IMG/VR virus record: IMGVR_UViG_3300022821_000021
Location: 1 to 61,828 of that record
DNA length: 61,828 nt
Strand: one strand, 5' to 3'
Source: a virus
A program made the position numbers and the translations under genes. The notes beneath the pieces are model-generated. The model made no database searches, was not told the origin of the DNA, and worked only from the letters and a program-made list of their open reading frames with translations. Positions 19,531-27,076 of the stretch are shown in pieces (position 1 is the stretch's first letter; every line of letters begins with the position of its first letter).

Positions 19531-20400
19531 ATGCCAATTAGATTTACAGACGATAAAATGTTTTTCATACCGAGCGGTAGTAATGGAAGTACTACGTATG
19601 AAACCGAATCAGGTAAGCCAGGTGTACCCCAGACCTCAAGCGCGGTCATGATGTTATATGGTTCCGAACCAGATAGTGTTTCATTTTATACAATAAGTGG
19701 AAGTAATAGAGAAATGGCACCGATGCTAGTTATGAGTTCATCCGGTCATATTGGTATAGGAACGGTTCCCAGCGATACATATCCTCTTACGATGTACGCG
19801 GGTGGCACATTTGATATTCTATTTACTGATGATAGGGAAAATCCTGATGGCGGCCAAAACGGCGTACGATTATCATTTAATAATAACGGTCTTCAAGTAA
19901 CAAACGCAAGTAGCTCTGCCGATTCATTCGTATCAGCATCAGCGTTTCTTGCATCGGACCCGTTGTCAACTTCCGCATTTAAGGGCAATGTCCAGCTCAG
20001 GGCAAATACTAAATTGGGTAATGATATATCTGATATTCACCAAATCAGCGGGTCAGTAAGTATAACTGGATCACTTGATATTAATGGTATATCATCAAAA
20101 GAAATTCCGATTGGTATTTGGGACATGGACGCGACGCAAAGTGTAACAATCCCACATGGTCTGGGTAATGCAGTGACAAGTATCCGTACAGCAAATGCGT
20201 CCATAATTAATGATGTACAAACAATTGGGTATTGTCTCCCATATCTGAATACATCTAATGGTAATATTGAAGCTTCTGTAGTGTCATATGATGCTACAAA
20301 TGTAACTATTTTCCGGAAAGCATCTGGAACGTTTGATAGTACCGATTTTGACGCAACCGGGTCGAATAGGGGAACTATCTTACTAGAATATGTTATTTAA
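19531..20400 (+). CDS. Tail fibre-like protein
   Basis: A 289-residue protein three bases behind the previous stop. It has the low-complexity beta pattern of phage fibres, including a SGSVSITGSLDINGISS segment at about residues 172-190, and a C-terminal domain (IPIGIWDMDATQSVTIPHGL...GTILLEYVI) that resembles receptor-facing tips. The SVSITGSLD style recurs in the two fibre scaffolds at 45.6 and 50.3 kb, so it probably belongs to the same appendage system. Confidence 0.65.
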   Translation: MPIRFTDDKMFFIPSGSNGSTTYETESGKPGVPQTSSAVMMLYGSEPDSVSFYTISGSNREMAPMLVMSSSGHIGIGTVPSDTYPLTMYAGGTFDILFTDDRENPDGGQNGVRLSFNNNGLQVTNASSSADSFVSASAFLASDPLSTSAFKGNVQLRANTKLGNDISDIHQISGSVSITGSLDINGISSKEIPIGIWDMDATQSVTIPHGLGNAVTSIRTANASIINDVQTIGYCLPYLNTSNGNIEASVVSYDATNVTIFRKASGTFDSTDFDATGSNRGTILLEYVI

Positions 20401-20409
20401 TTTTTTTGA

Positions 20410-20417
20410 TATTTATA
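20410..20417 (+). promoter_or_regulatory. Late-promoter-like element
   Basis: TTTGATATTTATATAC ends 27 bases before the GTG start of the P-loop kinase and fits the consensus exactly. Confidence 0.6.
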
Positions 20418-20444
20418 TACAAAGTTAAACGGGAGTATTGATAA

Positions 20445-21191
20445 GTGATTGTAACTGACATAAATGTATTGAATAACTTCTTATTTGAAGGCGTTAATGA
20501 CAAAGGTGTATTAAAGGCTGTTTTTATGGCTGGAGGTCCAGGATCAGGAAAGTCATTTGCTGCTGATAAAATATTCGGTGTTGATACGATTATGTCTGGT
20601 ACAAGTACCCTCGGATTGAAAGTAATAAATTCGGACATACAGTTCGAACGATTACTTAAAAAGGTACACATTGATCCAACCAAATTAGGACAAATGACAG
20701 ATAAATTATTTCAGTACTATACAACACGACCTGAATCACCCCGCATCAAAGCAAAGGAAACCGTCACTAAATTAAAAAAGATTTATGAACTTGGTAGATT
20801 GGGCATGGTATTGGATGGTACGGGTAAGGATTATAATAAAATAGCTAACGAACAAAGTCGCTTGGAATCAATTGGGTATGATACTGCTATGGTTTTTGTA
20901 AATACAGATTTAAAGACAGCACTACAAAGAAACCGACAGCGCGAACGCGTAATCAAAGATGACCTGGTCGCCGCTTATTGGAAAAAAACGCAAGCTAATA
21001 TTGGAAAGTTCCAAACTTTATTTGGTAAATATATGTACATAGTTGATAACACCGAAATAGGTGATTTTAATAAAATACATAAAAGAAAGATATCATTGAC
21101 TACTAAATTTGTTAATAAACCAATTGATAATAATATAGGTAGACAATGGATTGAAAATGAATTAAAATTGAAGAGCCTAAATATAAAATGA
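20445..21191 (+). CDS. Zeta-toxin-like P-loop nucleoside/polynucleotide kinase
   Basis: A 248-residue protein from GTG 20445, with GGGAG 14 bases upstream as ribosome site. Walker A GGPGSGKS lies at about residues 28-35, followed by VINSDIQFE, a lid-like helical segment, the GMVLDGTGKD block near residue 125, and an arginine-rich NRQRER segment near 166. This is the pattern of zeta-toxin/AAA_33 kinases, which phosphorylate small nucleotides, sugars or RNA ends. It is coupled (ATGA overlap) to the adenylyltransferase gene, so a joint pathway is likely. Toxicity is not implied. Confidence 0.8.
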   Translation: MIVTDINVLNNFLFEGVNDKGVLKAVFMAGGPGSGKSFAADKIFGVDTIMSGTSTLGLKVINSDIQFERLLKKVHIDPTKLGQMTDKLFQYYTTRPESPRIKAKETVTKLKKIYELGRLGMVLDGTGKDYNKIANEQSRLESIGYDTAMVFVNTDLKTALQRNRQRERVIKDDLVAAYWKKTQANIGKFQTLFGKYMYIVDNTEIGDFNKIHKRKISLTTKFVNKPIDNNIGRQWIENELKLKSLNIK

Positions 21192-23500
21192 ATTACGGTG
21201 AATGGATAGCACATAATATTTTATCTGAAGCGGATAGAAAATCAAATGGTATAAAGACTATAGTTGCTATATACCCAGGCCGATTTCAACCCGCTGGTAA
21301 ACATCACGTTAAAACATTCAAGTGGGTAGAAACCCTTTTTGATGAAGCATGGGTAGTAACCAGCGACAAAGTACAGTTGCCGAAGTCGCCGATGAATTTT
21401 AACGAAAAAAAGAAAATATTTAATAAGCACGGTATTCGTAAAATTATACAAGTAAAAAATCCATATCAAGCTACAGAGCTATTAAGTAAATACGACCCAG
21501 AAACAACTGCTGCTGTATTTATAGTTGGAAAAAAAGATCAGGAACGGCTTGGCAGTAAGTTTTTCTCCCCGTGGAAGGGAGTAGCATCGGTAGGATATAG
21601 AAAAGGCGCGTATACATTAATTGCTCCGCATATATCTCTTAACGTTGCTGGTTATGGTGAAATGTCGGGTACTACAATTCGCCAAGCTTTGGCTCAAGAC
21701 CCGAATACACCCGAAGCTAAAAAAACATTTAAAAGTATTATGGGATGGCACGACCATTCTATCCATAAAATGATATCAAGTAGATTACGTGTAAATGAAT
21801 TATTAGAAAAATTTATAAATAATAGTGATTTCTCGGATAGTATAACCGAAGCAAGTTTATCAAGTTTATCATCATTGGGTGATGTGGATGATGGCCCGCA
21901 GATGTGGTATCGTACAACCAATTCATATAAATCGGCAACAAATCATGTAGCAGAAAAGCTCGGAATGAAAGTAATAAATTACATAACCGGAGATTCTGAT
22001 ATGTCACTTAATAACTTATCATCTAGATTTTCACATATAACTAGATCACCATCATTTTTCCCCGCAGGTGTAGCTGGAAAGACAACTACAATTAACCAGG
22101 ACGACTTTGAATCTGTAGAAGCATTTGCAGAATGGGCAAAATATATAAAAAATATTGCGTCATCAGTGGGAATGCAATTTTTGGATTACCTTGGCGCTGA
22201 AATGTCAACTGATTATTCGGAGCCAAACACTCAGACCGATGACTTGGTATCTGAGGGGCTCCTTGTCGAGTTTCCCAATGATGATGAGGGAAAAGTACAG
22301 TGTATGGTGTGTGGGTGTATGATGAAACAAATTCAATACAGACATTTAAAATATAGCCATAATGATATGACTATGGTGGAATATAAAGATAAATACCCAA
22401 ATGCACCACTTATAGCAGACTCCGTTAAAAACACAGGTAATAAAAATCCGATGGCTAATTCCACTGTTAGGGAAACACATAAAAAAAGTGTAACCACAGA
22501 TGAATACCGAAAAAAACAAAGAATTGGTTCTACTGGCAGAATCGCAAGCGATGAAGCTAAGAAAAAAATGTCTGAAAATAATTCGATGCATTCTTCTGAA
22601 AACAAAAAAAAGGTATCGGATGGTGTTCGGAAATCATATGAGAAAGAACCATCGTTGAGAGAAAAGAGTTCGATAACTGGTAAGAAATATGGATTTGGTA
22701 ATAGTAAGACACAAGATAAAATAGCTAAAGCTCGAAATTGGACTTTATTGGAAGATAAGCCAGCATTTGAACGTTACCAAGAAAAAGTTAGACGTTTATC
22801 TAATGAAAACTATCAAACATATTTCAATGAAATACCGAATGCTAAAAAGCGGAGTAGAGATTTTCATTTAGACCATAAGTTATCAATACATGATGGCTTT
22901 AATAAAAATATTCCAGTTGAAATTATCTCTCATTATACAAACTTTGAAATGATGTGTGGTAGGTTGAATGAAAGTAAAGGGGGTAATTCAACAATATCAT
23001 TAAGAGAATTGATTGTTGATATAGAATCATCCAATCATCCAATGGGATCTCGTAATATCAAGCAATTACTCACTTGTGGCGGAGCATACGGACACATGTC
23101 GCACCCATTTGATGATAAAGAGTTAACCTTCGGTGATATGAAGCATATTATAACTACATCATTACAAGGTAATTTAAGTATGAATACAATGCCCACTGAA
23201 AAATGTATATATCCAGACGCGATATTACAGTTGAAAAACAACGGCCGAATGAAGATTTCTGATTTTGTTGACAGTGGTATAACAGATGATGTATTATCAT
23301 ATGACTCGGATACAGATTCTATTGAGTATAGACCTGTAACTAATAAATTTAATAACGGTGATTCTGATGAATGGCTTGAAATTGTACTTGATGATGATAG
23401 TATTATACAAGTAACACCTAACCATAAAATATATATAAAGAATAGAGGATTTGTTCGAGCAGATGAATTAATACTTGGAGATGATTTAACTGTTATTTGA
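21188..23500 (+). CDS. NMN adenylyltransferase-like/nucleotidyltransferase, N-terminal precursor ending in an N-intein
   Basis: A 770-residue protein. Residues about 22-175 are a cytidylyl/NMN-adenylyltransferase-like domain: VAIYPGRFQPAGKHH has the nucleotide-binding (H/T)xGH variant GKHH, and GEMSGTTIRQAL matches the ISSTxIR motif. Residues 175-355 are an unassigned linker domain. About residues 365-600 are an inserted HNH endonuclease. Residues about 601-672 return to the host protein (CGGAYGHMSHPFDD, LTFGDMKHII) and end in MPTEK. Cys673 to the stop is an N-terminal intein half. After trans-splicing, Lys672 would join the Thr-Asp-Gly of the C-extein at 24468, recreating a KTDG nucleotidyltransferase motif. 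Confidence 0.85.
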   Translation: MNYGEWIAHNILSEADRKSNGIKTIVAIYPGRFQPAGKHHVKTFKWVETLFDEAWVVTSDKVQLPKSPMNFNEKKKIFNKHGIRKIIQVKNPYQATELLSKYDPETTAAVFIVGKKDQERLGSKFFSPWKGVASVGYRKGAYTLIAPHISLNVAGYGEMSGTTIRQALAQDPNTPEAKKTFKSIMGWHDHSIHKMISSRLRVNELLEKFINNSDFSDSITEASLSSLSSLGDVDDGPQMWYRTTNSYKSATNHVAEKLGMKVINYITGDSDMSLNNLSSRFSHITRSPSFFPAGVAGKTTTINQDDFESVEAFAEWAKYIKNIASSVGMQFLDYLGAEMSTDYSEPNTQTDDLVSEGLLVEFPNDDEGKVQCMVCGCMMKQIQYRHLKYSHNDMTMVEYKDKYPNAPLIADSVKNTGNKNPMANSTVRETHKKSVTTDEYRKKQRIGSTGRIASDEAKKKMSENNSMHSSENKKKVSDGVRKSYEKEPSLREKSSITGKKYGFGNSKTQDKIAKARNWTLLEDKPAFERYQEKVRRLSNENYQTYFNEIPNAKKRSRDFHLDHKLSIHDGFNKNIPVEIISHYTNFEMMCGRLNESKGGNSTISLRELIVDIESSNHPMGSRNIKQLLTCGGAYGHMSHPFDDKELTFGDMKHIITTSLQGNLSMNTMPTEKCIYPDAILQLKNNGRMKISDFVDSGITDDVLSYDSDTDSIEYRPVTNKFNNGDSDEWLEIVLDDDSIIQVTPNHKIYIKNRGFVRADELILGDDLTVI
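22280..22995 (+). mobile_element. In-frame HNH homing-endonuclease insertion inside the adenylyltransferase gene
   Basis: A segment of about 235 codons with no stop sits between two host domains. It begins with a C2H2-like finger (CMVCGC, then YRHLKYSHND), then a NUMOD3-like lysine/serine-rich tract (GNKNPMANS, SDEAKKKMSENNSMHS), then an HNH-type core (FHLDHKLSIHDGF, NFEMMCGRLNESKGG). No intein blocks flank it, so it is either retained as an extra domain or was inserted as a free-standing gene that happens to keep frame. The borders are approximate. Confidence 0.75.
23204..23497 (+). mobile_element. N-terminal half of a split intein
   Basis: 98 residues from Cys673 of the precursor to its end. 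The splice junction is Lys-Cys at 23201-23206. Block A opens with CIYPDAILQL. The block B-like segment is VTPNHKIYI (TxxH pattern), followed by GFVRADELILGDDL, which is the usual end of an N-intein. The ORF then stops at TGA 23498. The matching C-half lies 863 bases downstream. Splicing in trans is inferred from the motifs. Confidence 0.9.
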
Positions 23501-23525
23501 TACCATCCGTTTTTCGGAAATTAGA

Positions 23526-23533
23526 TATTTATA
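23526..23533 (+). promoter_or_regulatory. Late-promoter-like element before the split-intein endonuclease
   Basis: TTAGATATTTATATAT ends only 6 bases before ATG 23540, so a transcript started about 7 bases on would have almost no leader. Confidence 0.5.
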
Positions 23534-23539
23534 TATAAT

Positions 23540-24394
23540 ATGAATAAACTTTGGAAATGTACATATTGTTCTGCAAAAATAGGTGTGATTAATAAACAAC
23601 AAATATCAAATCATTATAAGAGCTGTAATCAATATAAATTATACAAAAATAGAATCTTAACTAAAGAATTTCTGTATAATGAATATGTTAATGTTGGTAA
23701 GGCTGCTAATCAAATTTCACAAGAAATCGGAATTGGGGTAAACCCAATTATTAAAGCACTATGTAAATTTGAAATCCCAACTAGATCGGTTAAAGAATCT
23801 AATAATATGAAATTATATAGAGATCGAATAAACTCTACTAATTTAGAAAAGTATGGGGCAGTAAATCCATTAAGTAAAAATACTATACCATACCATACGA
23901 AAAACAAAACAGTATTAACTAAATATGGTGTTGATAATGTTAGAAAGGCTCCTGTGATTATTGATAAAATAAAGAAAAAACTTCGAGTTTGGCGTGACGA
24001 AAACGGCCATTCTACGTTAGGACATAAACATTCAACAGTTACCAAACTGAAAATGAGAGAAAGTAATATAAAATATCGTAATACATTGGATAAATGTAAA
24101 CAATATTGTTATAACAAAAATTCAATTTCGATTCTTGAAGCCAAAGCTAAAGAACTCGGAATAACTGATATACAACACGCTGAAAATGGCGGCGAATTTC
24201 AAATTTGTGGCTATTTTGTGGATGGGTATAGTAAAGAAACTAATACAGTTTTTGAGTATGATGAAAAATATCATTTCAGAAACGGTAAATTAAAAGATAA
24301 AAATATTCAACGTCAATATATTATAATGAATGAATTGAATTGTAAATTTATACGGATTAATTATGAAAATAAAATCTATCACGAAAGTAAATAA
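23540..24394 (+). CDS. Homing endonuclease between the split-intein halves (Vsr-like / EDxHD type)
   Basis: A 284-residue protein. The N-terminus has a C2HC-type finger (CTYCSAKIG, HYKSC) and a helix-turn-helix-like segment (GKAANQISQEIGIGVNPIIK). A NUMOD-like NLEKYGAVNPLSK repeat follows. The C-terminal nuclease shows VFEYDEKYHF with Glu, Asp and His, then KDKNIQRQYIIMNELNCKFIRI, the pattern of Vsr-related homing nucleases. Its last 32 bases overlap the start of the C-intein gene. A late-promoter-like TATTTATA ends only 6 bases before ATG 23540, so its own transcript would be nearly leaderless. Confidence 0.82.
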   Translation: MNKLWKCTYCSAKIGVINKQQISNHYKSCNQYKLYKNRILTKEFLYNEYVNVGKAANQISQEIGIGVNPIIKALCKFEIPTRSVKESNNMKLYRDRINSTNLEKYGAVNPLSKNTIPYHTKNKTVLTKYGVDNVRKAPVIIDKIKKKLRVWRDENGHSTLGHKHSTVTKLKMRESNIKYRNTLDKCKQYCYNKNSISILEAKAKELGITDIQHAENGGEFQICGYFVDGYSKETNTVFEYDEKYHFRNGKLKDKNIQRQYIIMNELNCKFIRINYENKIYHESK

Positions 24395-24467
24395 GCTACA
24401 AACTAGATATGATATTCAAGTTGAAGGCCGCAAGTGTTATTATGCTAATGGTATTTTAGTGCATAAT
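24363..24467 (+). mobile_element. C-terminal half of the split intein
   Basis: The first 35 codons of the downstream precursor, ending in His34-Asn35 with Thr36 as the +1 nucleophile. The length and the YDIQVEG...ANGILVHN pattern are typical of C-inteins. It starts at an ATG inside the end of the endonuclease gene, so the endonuclease and the C-half overlap by 32 bases. Together with the 98-residue N-half the intein totals 133 residues. Confidence 0.9.
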
Positions 24468-25535
24468 ACTGATGGTCAAAATTTATTTATTACTTGGGCT
24501 AATGGTAAGTTAATGGCAGCAAGAAATACCGGTGACTTAAAACGTGGTGGTATGGACTATAAAGCAATTGCTGCAAAATTCGCAGGACGTGGTAATATAG
24601 AAAAAGCTTTTACTCTTGCTATGAAAGATTTATCTTCGGCCATATCATCCATAAATGATAAGCAACGACAGAAAATATTTGATAACGGTGGTAATTGGGT
24701 AAACATGGAAATCATTTATCCACCATCTGAAAATGTTATTTCATATGATGCACCATATCTTCAATTCCACAATGTATTACAGTATTCTGGTAGCCAAGCT
24801 AATGGCGAAGTAAAGGATGGCGCTCGTATGTTGGCCGGTATGATTAAGCAGGTAAATAAGAATTTACAAAAAAACTTTGCTATCATTGGTCCCAATGTAC
24901 TGAAGCTTCTTAAAAATAAAGACTTCGCCGAAAAGAGTTCGTATTATATTTCTAAAGTAGATACTCTCAGAAAGAAATTTAAATTGTTAGATACGTCAAC
25001 CCTCGCTGAATATCATCAAGCTTGGTGGGAAGCTTTCATAGAATCTAAATTTGGTGCTCTTGACAATAATATTAAAGTAGGATTGGTAAATCGCTGGGCC
25101 TTCTTTGACAAAAGTTTTAGGTTAAATCGCCAAAATATACCTGATGAAGCCGTTCTTGCGAAAGCAATTGAATTTGATAAAGGGTCACATTCAGATCAAG
25201 TAAAGAAAAATATGTTTCCATTTGAAGTATTGTTTTTTGAACTCGGCGTAGACGTACTTAAAAACGTAGAGAGTTTCCTCGCTGTTAATCCAGATAAGGC
25301 TGTACAGAATATACGCAATCAAGTTGCCAAAGCAATTACAGATGTTCGAAAGGGTGGTGATTTAAAGAAACTTAAAAGAATAGATACGCAATTGGCTAGA
25401 ATCAAAGCAATTGGTGGATTTGATACTATTATTCCATCCGAAGGATTGGTATTTGTATCCAATGGTAAGACTTATAAATTAACCGGCAGCTTCGGCCCCG
25501 TGAATCAAATAGCAGGATTAATGAATTTTGATTAA
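24363..25535 (+). CDS. C-terminal precursor: C-intein half plus KxDG nucleotidyltransferase (ligase-like) extein
   Basis: A 390-residue protein. Residues 1-35 are a C-intein: YDIQVEGRKCYYANGILVHN contains block F and the terminal His-Asn of block G. Residue Thr36 is the first extein residue. The extein starts TDGQNLFITW and has AARNTGDL, VNMEIIYPPSENVISYD near residue 125 and, at the end, EGLVFVSNGKTYKLTGSFGP. With the upstream Lys these read as motifs I, III, IV and V of the covalent nucleotidyltransferase (ATP/NAD ligase, capping enzyme) superfamily. The substrate is unknown. RNA or DNA ligation is the likeliest chemistry. Confidence 0.85.
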   Translation: MKIKSITKVNKLQTRYDIQVEGRKCYYANGILVHNTDGQNLFITWANGKLMAARNTGDLKRGGMDYKAIAAKFAGRGNIEKAFTLAMKDLSSAISSINDKQRQKIFDNGGNWVNMEIIYPPSENVISYDAPYLQFHNVLQYSGSQANGEVKDGARMLAGMIKQVNKNLQKNFAIIGPNVLKLLKNKDFAEKSSYYISKVDTLRKKFKLLDTSTLAEYHQAWWEAFIESKFGALDNNIKVGLVNRWAFFDKSFRLNRQNIPDEAVLAKAIEFDKGSHSDQVKKNMFPFEVLFFELGVDVLKNVESFLAVNPDKAVQNIRNQVAKAITDVRKGGDLKKLKRIDTQLARIKAIGGFDTIIPSEGLVFVSNGKTYKLTGSFGPVNQIAGLMNFD

Positions 25536-26067
25536 ATTAATAGACATATTAAACGAAATTCCAAAGAACAAATGGATGCAAGTGGATTCCGACAAATATT
25601 CGGATGATTTAATATCAGTTGTGCAAACAGCTTATAGTAAAACTCCAAAGGTATCTTTTATTAACACCAAGCGTGATTTGGCTGAACCGGACTGGCATTC
25701 AATTGACATTGATAATGATCCTGATATAGATGCAACTATATTTTACCGTAATCATAGATCAGGTGAACCGTGGAAAGGAAGTAAAATACAAGGTATCGGC
25801 CATGATGGATCTCGTAAGGCAATTGATAAAGTATTAGTTGAACTTAAAAAGTTATTAACTAAGCCTGGTTATTGGGTAGAAGCCTCAGATGCCTTAGAAC
25901 ATGTATTATATAAATCAAGTGTTTCGTATATAGAAGACGAATCATTTCTACAAAAATTATTTCCGAAATCAGATCTAAAGCTAACCGGTGATAGAAGAAA
26001 ATATATTCGTATATTAACCGGTGGTAAAAAAATAAAAGAAACCGTATTCGGTAAACCAAAAGTTTAA
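25528..26067 (+). CDS. Conserved phage protein of unknown function
   Basis: A 179-residue protein starting at TTG 25528, overlapping the ligase-like gene by 8 bases. No other start precedes the conserved MIKLIDILNEIP-type opening. The core is notably well ordered: IDIDNDPDIDATIFYRNHR, then KIQGIGHDGSRKAIDKV, and a GDRRKYIRILTGGKKI ending. I have an impression of homologues in other T4-like marine phages and of a GNAT-like acetyltransferase shape, but no motif proves that. The overlap suggests coupling to the nucleotidyltransferase. Confidence 0.7.
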   Translation: MIKLIDILNEIPKNKWMQVDSDKYSDDLISVVQTAYSKTPKVSFINTKRDLAEPDWHSIDIDNDPDIDATIFYRNHRSGEPWKGSKIQGIGHDGSRKAIDKVLVELKKLLTKPGYWVEASDALEHVLYKSSVSYIEDESFLQKLFPKSDLKLTGDRRKYIRILTGGKKIKETVFGKPKV

Positions 26068-26071
26068 AATT

Positions 26072-26623
26072 ATGGCAATTAAAGGAGTTCCATCCCACAA
26101 AGCAGAACGTATGAGAAATATCGTTATGGGGAAATATACAACCAAAACTAAAATCCAAACGGGGTATAATGCCATTAGGCAGAACACACCAAGAATTGAA
26201 GGTGATGTATGGGACGAGGCAGGAAAGCAGTGGACTATTAAAAATGGTATAAAGAAAACAGTTACTAAATTAAGTAAAGCCAGAAGTATTATTCAAAGAC
26301 CAGTATCATGTCCTAAGTGTACCGGCTCCATGAATGATCAGATTTCTAAGTATTATTGGAATGTACTACAGATGTGTGGTAGTTGTGTATCCAAATTTCA
26401 TACTAAACTTAAGATTGACGGCAAGTGGGATGAATATGTAAATCAAACTAGAAAAGATAACCTTGATTTTTGGTTATCAGAAATTAAAGATGAGTATTCC
26501 GAATGGTTGGATACGTCAGCAAAGTCATATATTTCCGAAGCAGGGCACGTTGAAAAATGGGCCAACAAGCAGTCAAATTTAACGGACTTTGAAGATAAAC
26601 TAAAAAACATGGAAACTGAATAA
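26072..26623 (+). CDS. Putative zinc-ribbon protein
   Basis: A 183-residue protein. CPKC at about residue 79 and CGSC about 27 residues later form a probable zinc ribbon. The C-terminal third is helical and charged (NLTDFEDKLKNMETE). It overlaps the next gene by one base (TAATG). The N-terminal 60 residues are basic, compatible with nucleic-acid or head-interior binding. The family is not recognised. Confidence 0.68.
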   Translation: MAIKGVPSHKAERMRNIVMGKYTTKTKIQTGYNAIRQNTPRIEGDVWDEAGKQWTIKNGIKKTVTKLSKARSIIQRPVSCPKCTGSMNDQISKYYWNVLQMCGSCVSKFHTKLKIDGKWDEYVNQTRKDNLDFWLSEIKDEYSEWLDTSAKSYISEAGHVEKWANKQSNLTDFEDKLKNMETE

Positions 26624-26979
26624 TGCCTACACAAAAAGAAATGATTCAATCGTTATATGACGATATAAATAATAGAAAAGAAAATGGAGAATGGGAAGCA
26701 AATGACTTCCCAACCATTCAACGCTCGTTATCCTCTCTTTCATCTGATGTAAAGCGGATAGAAACGCGATTACTAAATCCTGATGATGGTATAATTGTAA
26801 AGGTGAATGAAAATACATCGAACATAGAAACGACCGTACAAAAGCTTAAAGCCGTTGATACACTGACAAGTAAAATGGGCCATGTAACGGAATGGAAAGG
26901 TAGTGTTCAAAAAGCACTATGGGTAGCTTATGCAGCTATAGTAGGTATGATTATTAAAATAGCAAACGATTTGTTTTAA
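26623..26979 (+). CDS. Coiled-coil protein with C-terminal membrane anchor (XhlA-like)
   Basis: A 118-residue protein. Residues about 25-90 are heptad-like (SLSSLSSDVKRIETRLL, NTSNIETTVQKLKAV). The last 22 residues (ALWVAYAAIVGMIIKIANDL) form one transmembrane helix. This layout matches the haemolysin XhlA type, which partners holins in some phages. It stands directly before a one-helix microprotein and a holin, so a lysis role is likely but inferred. Confidence 0.65.
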   Translation: MPTQKEMIQSLYDDINNRKENGEWEANDFPTIQRSLSSLSSDVKRIETRLLNPDDGIIVKVNENTSNIETTVQKLKAVDTLTSKMGHVTEWKGSVQKALWVAYAAIVGMIIKIANDLF

Positions 26980-26981
26980 TA

Positions 26982-27059
26982 ATGAATGCACTTGGATGGA
27001 TATTTGTAATGGTTATAATAAGTGTAATCATTGAATTATTCATTCAAACGAAACAATAA
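26982..27059 (+). CDS. 25-residue single-helix membrane microprotein
   Basis: ATG 26982 to TAA 27057-27059 encodes 25 residues, of which about 18 (LGWIFVMVIISVIIELFI) form one hydrophobic helix ending in a short polar tail. It starts two bases behind the XhlA-like gene and ends 17 bases before the holin. Its size and its place in a run of membrane genes make translation plausible, but there is no homology evidence. Confidence 0.45.
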   Translation: MNALGWIFVMVIISVIIELFIQTKQ

Positions 27060-27076
27060 TAAATAGGAGATATGAT

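Noticed and set aside
20445-21191. Zeta toxin of a toxin-antitoxin pair
   Set aside because: No small antitoxin gene precedes it, and it is coupled to the adenylyltransferase gene. A metabolic or RNA-end kinase is more likely.
22280-22995. HNH insertion interpreted as an intein or group I intron
   Set aside because: No block B, F or His-Asn end is seen, and there is no stop, frame change or recognisable intron core. It is treated as an in-frame gene insertion.
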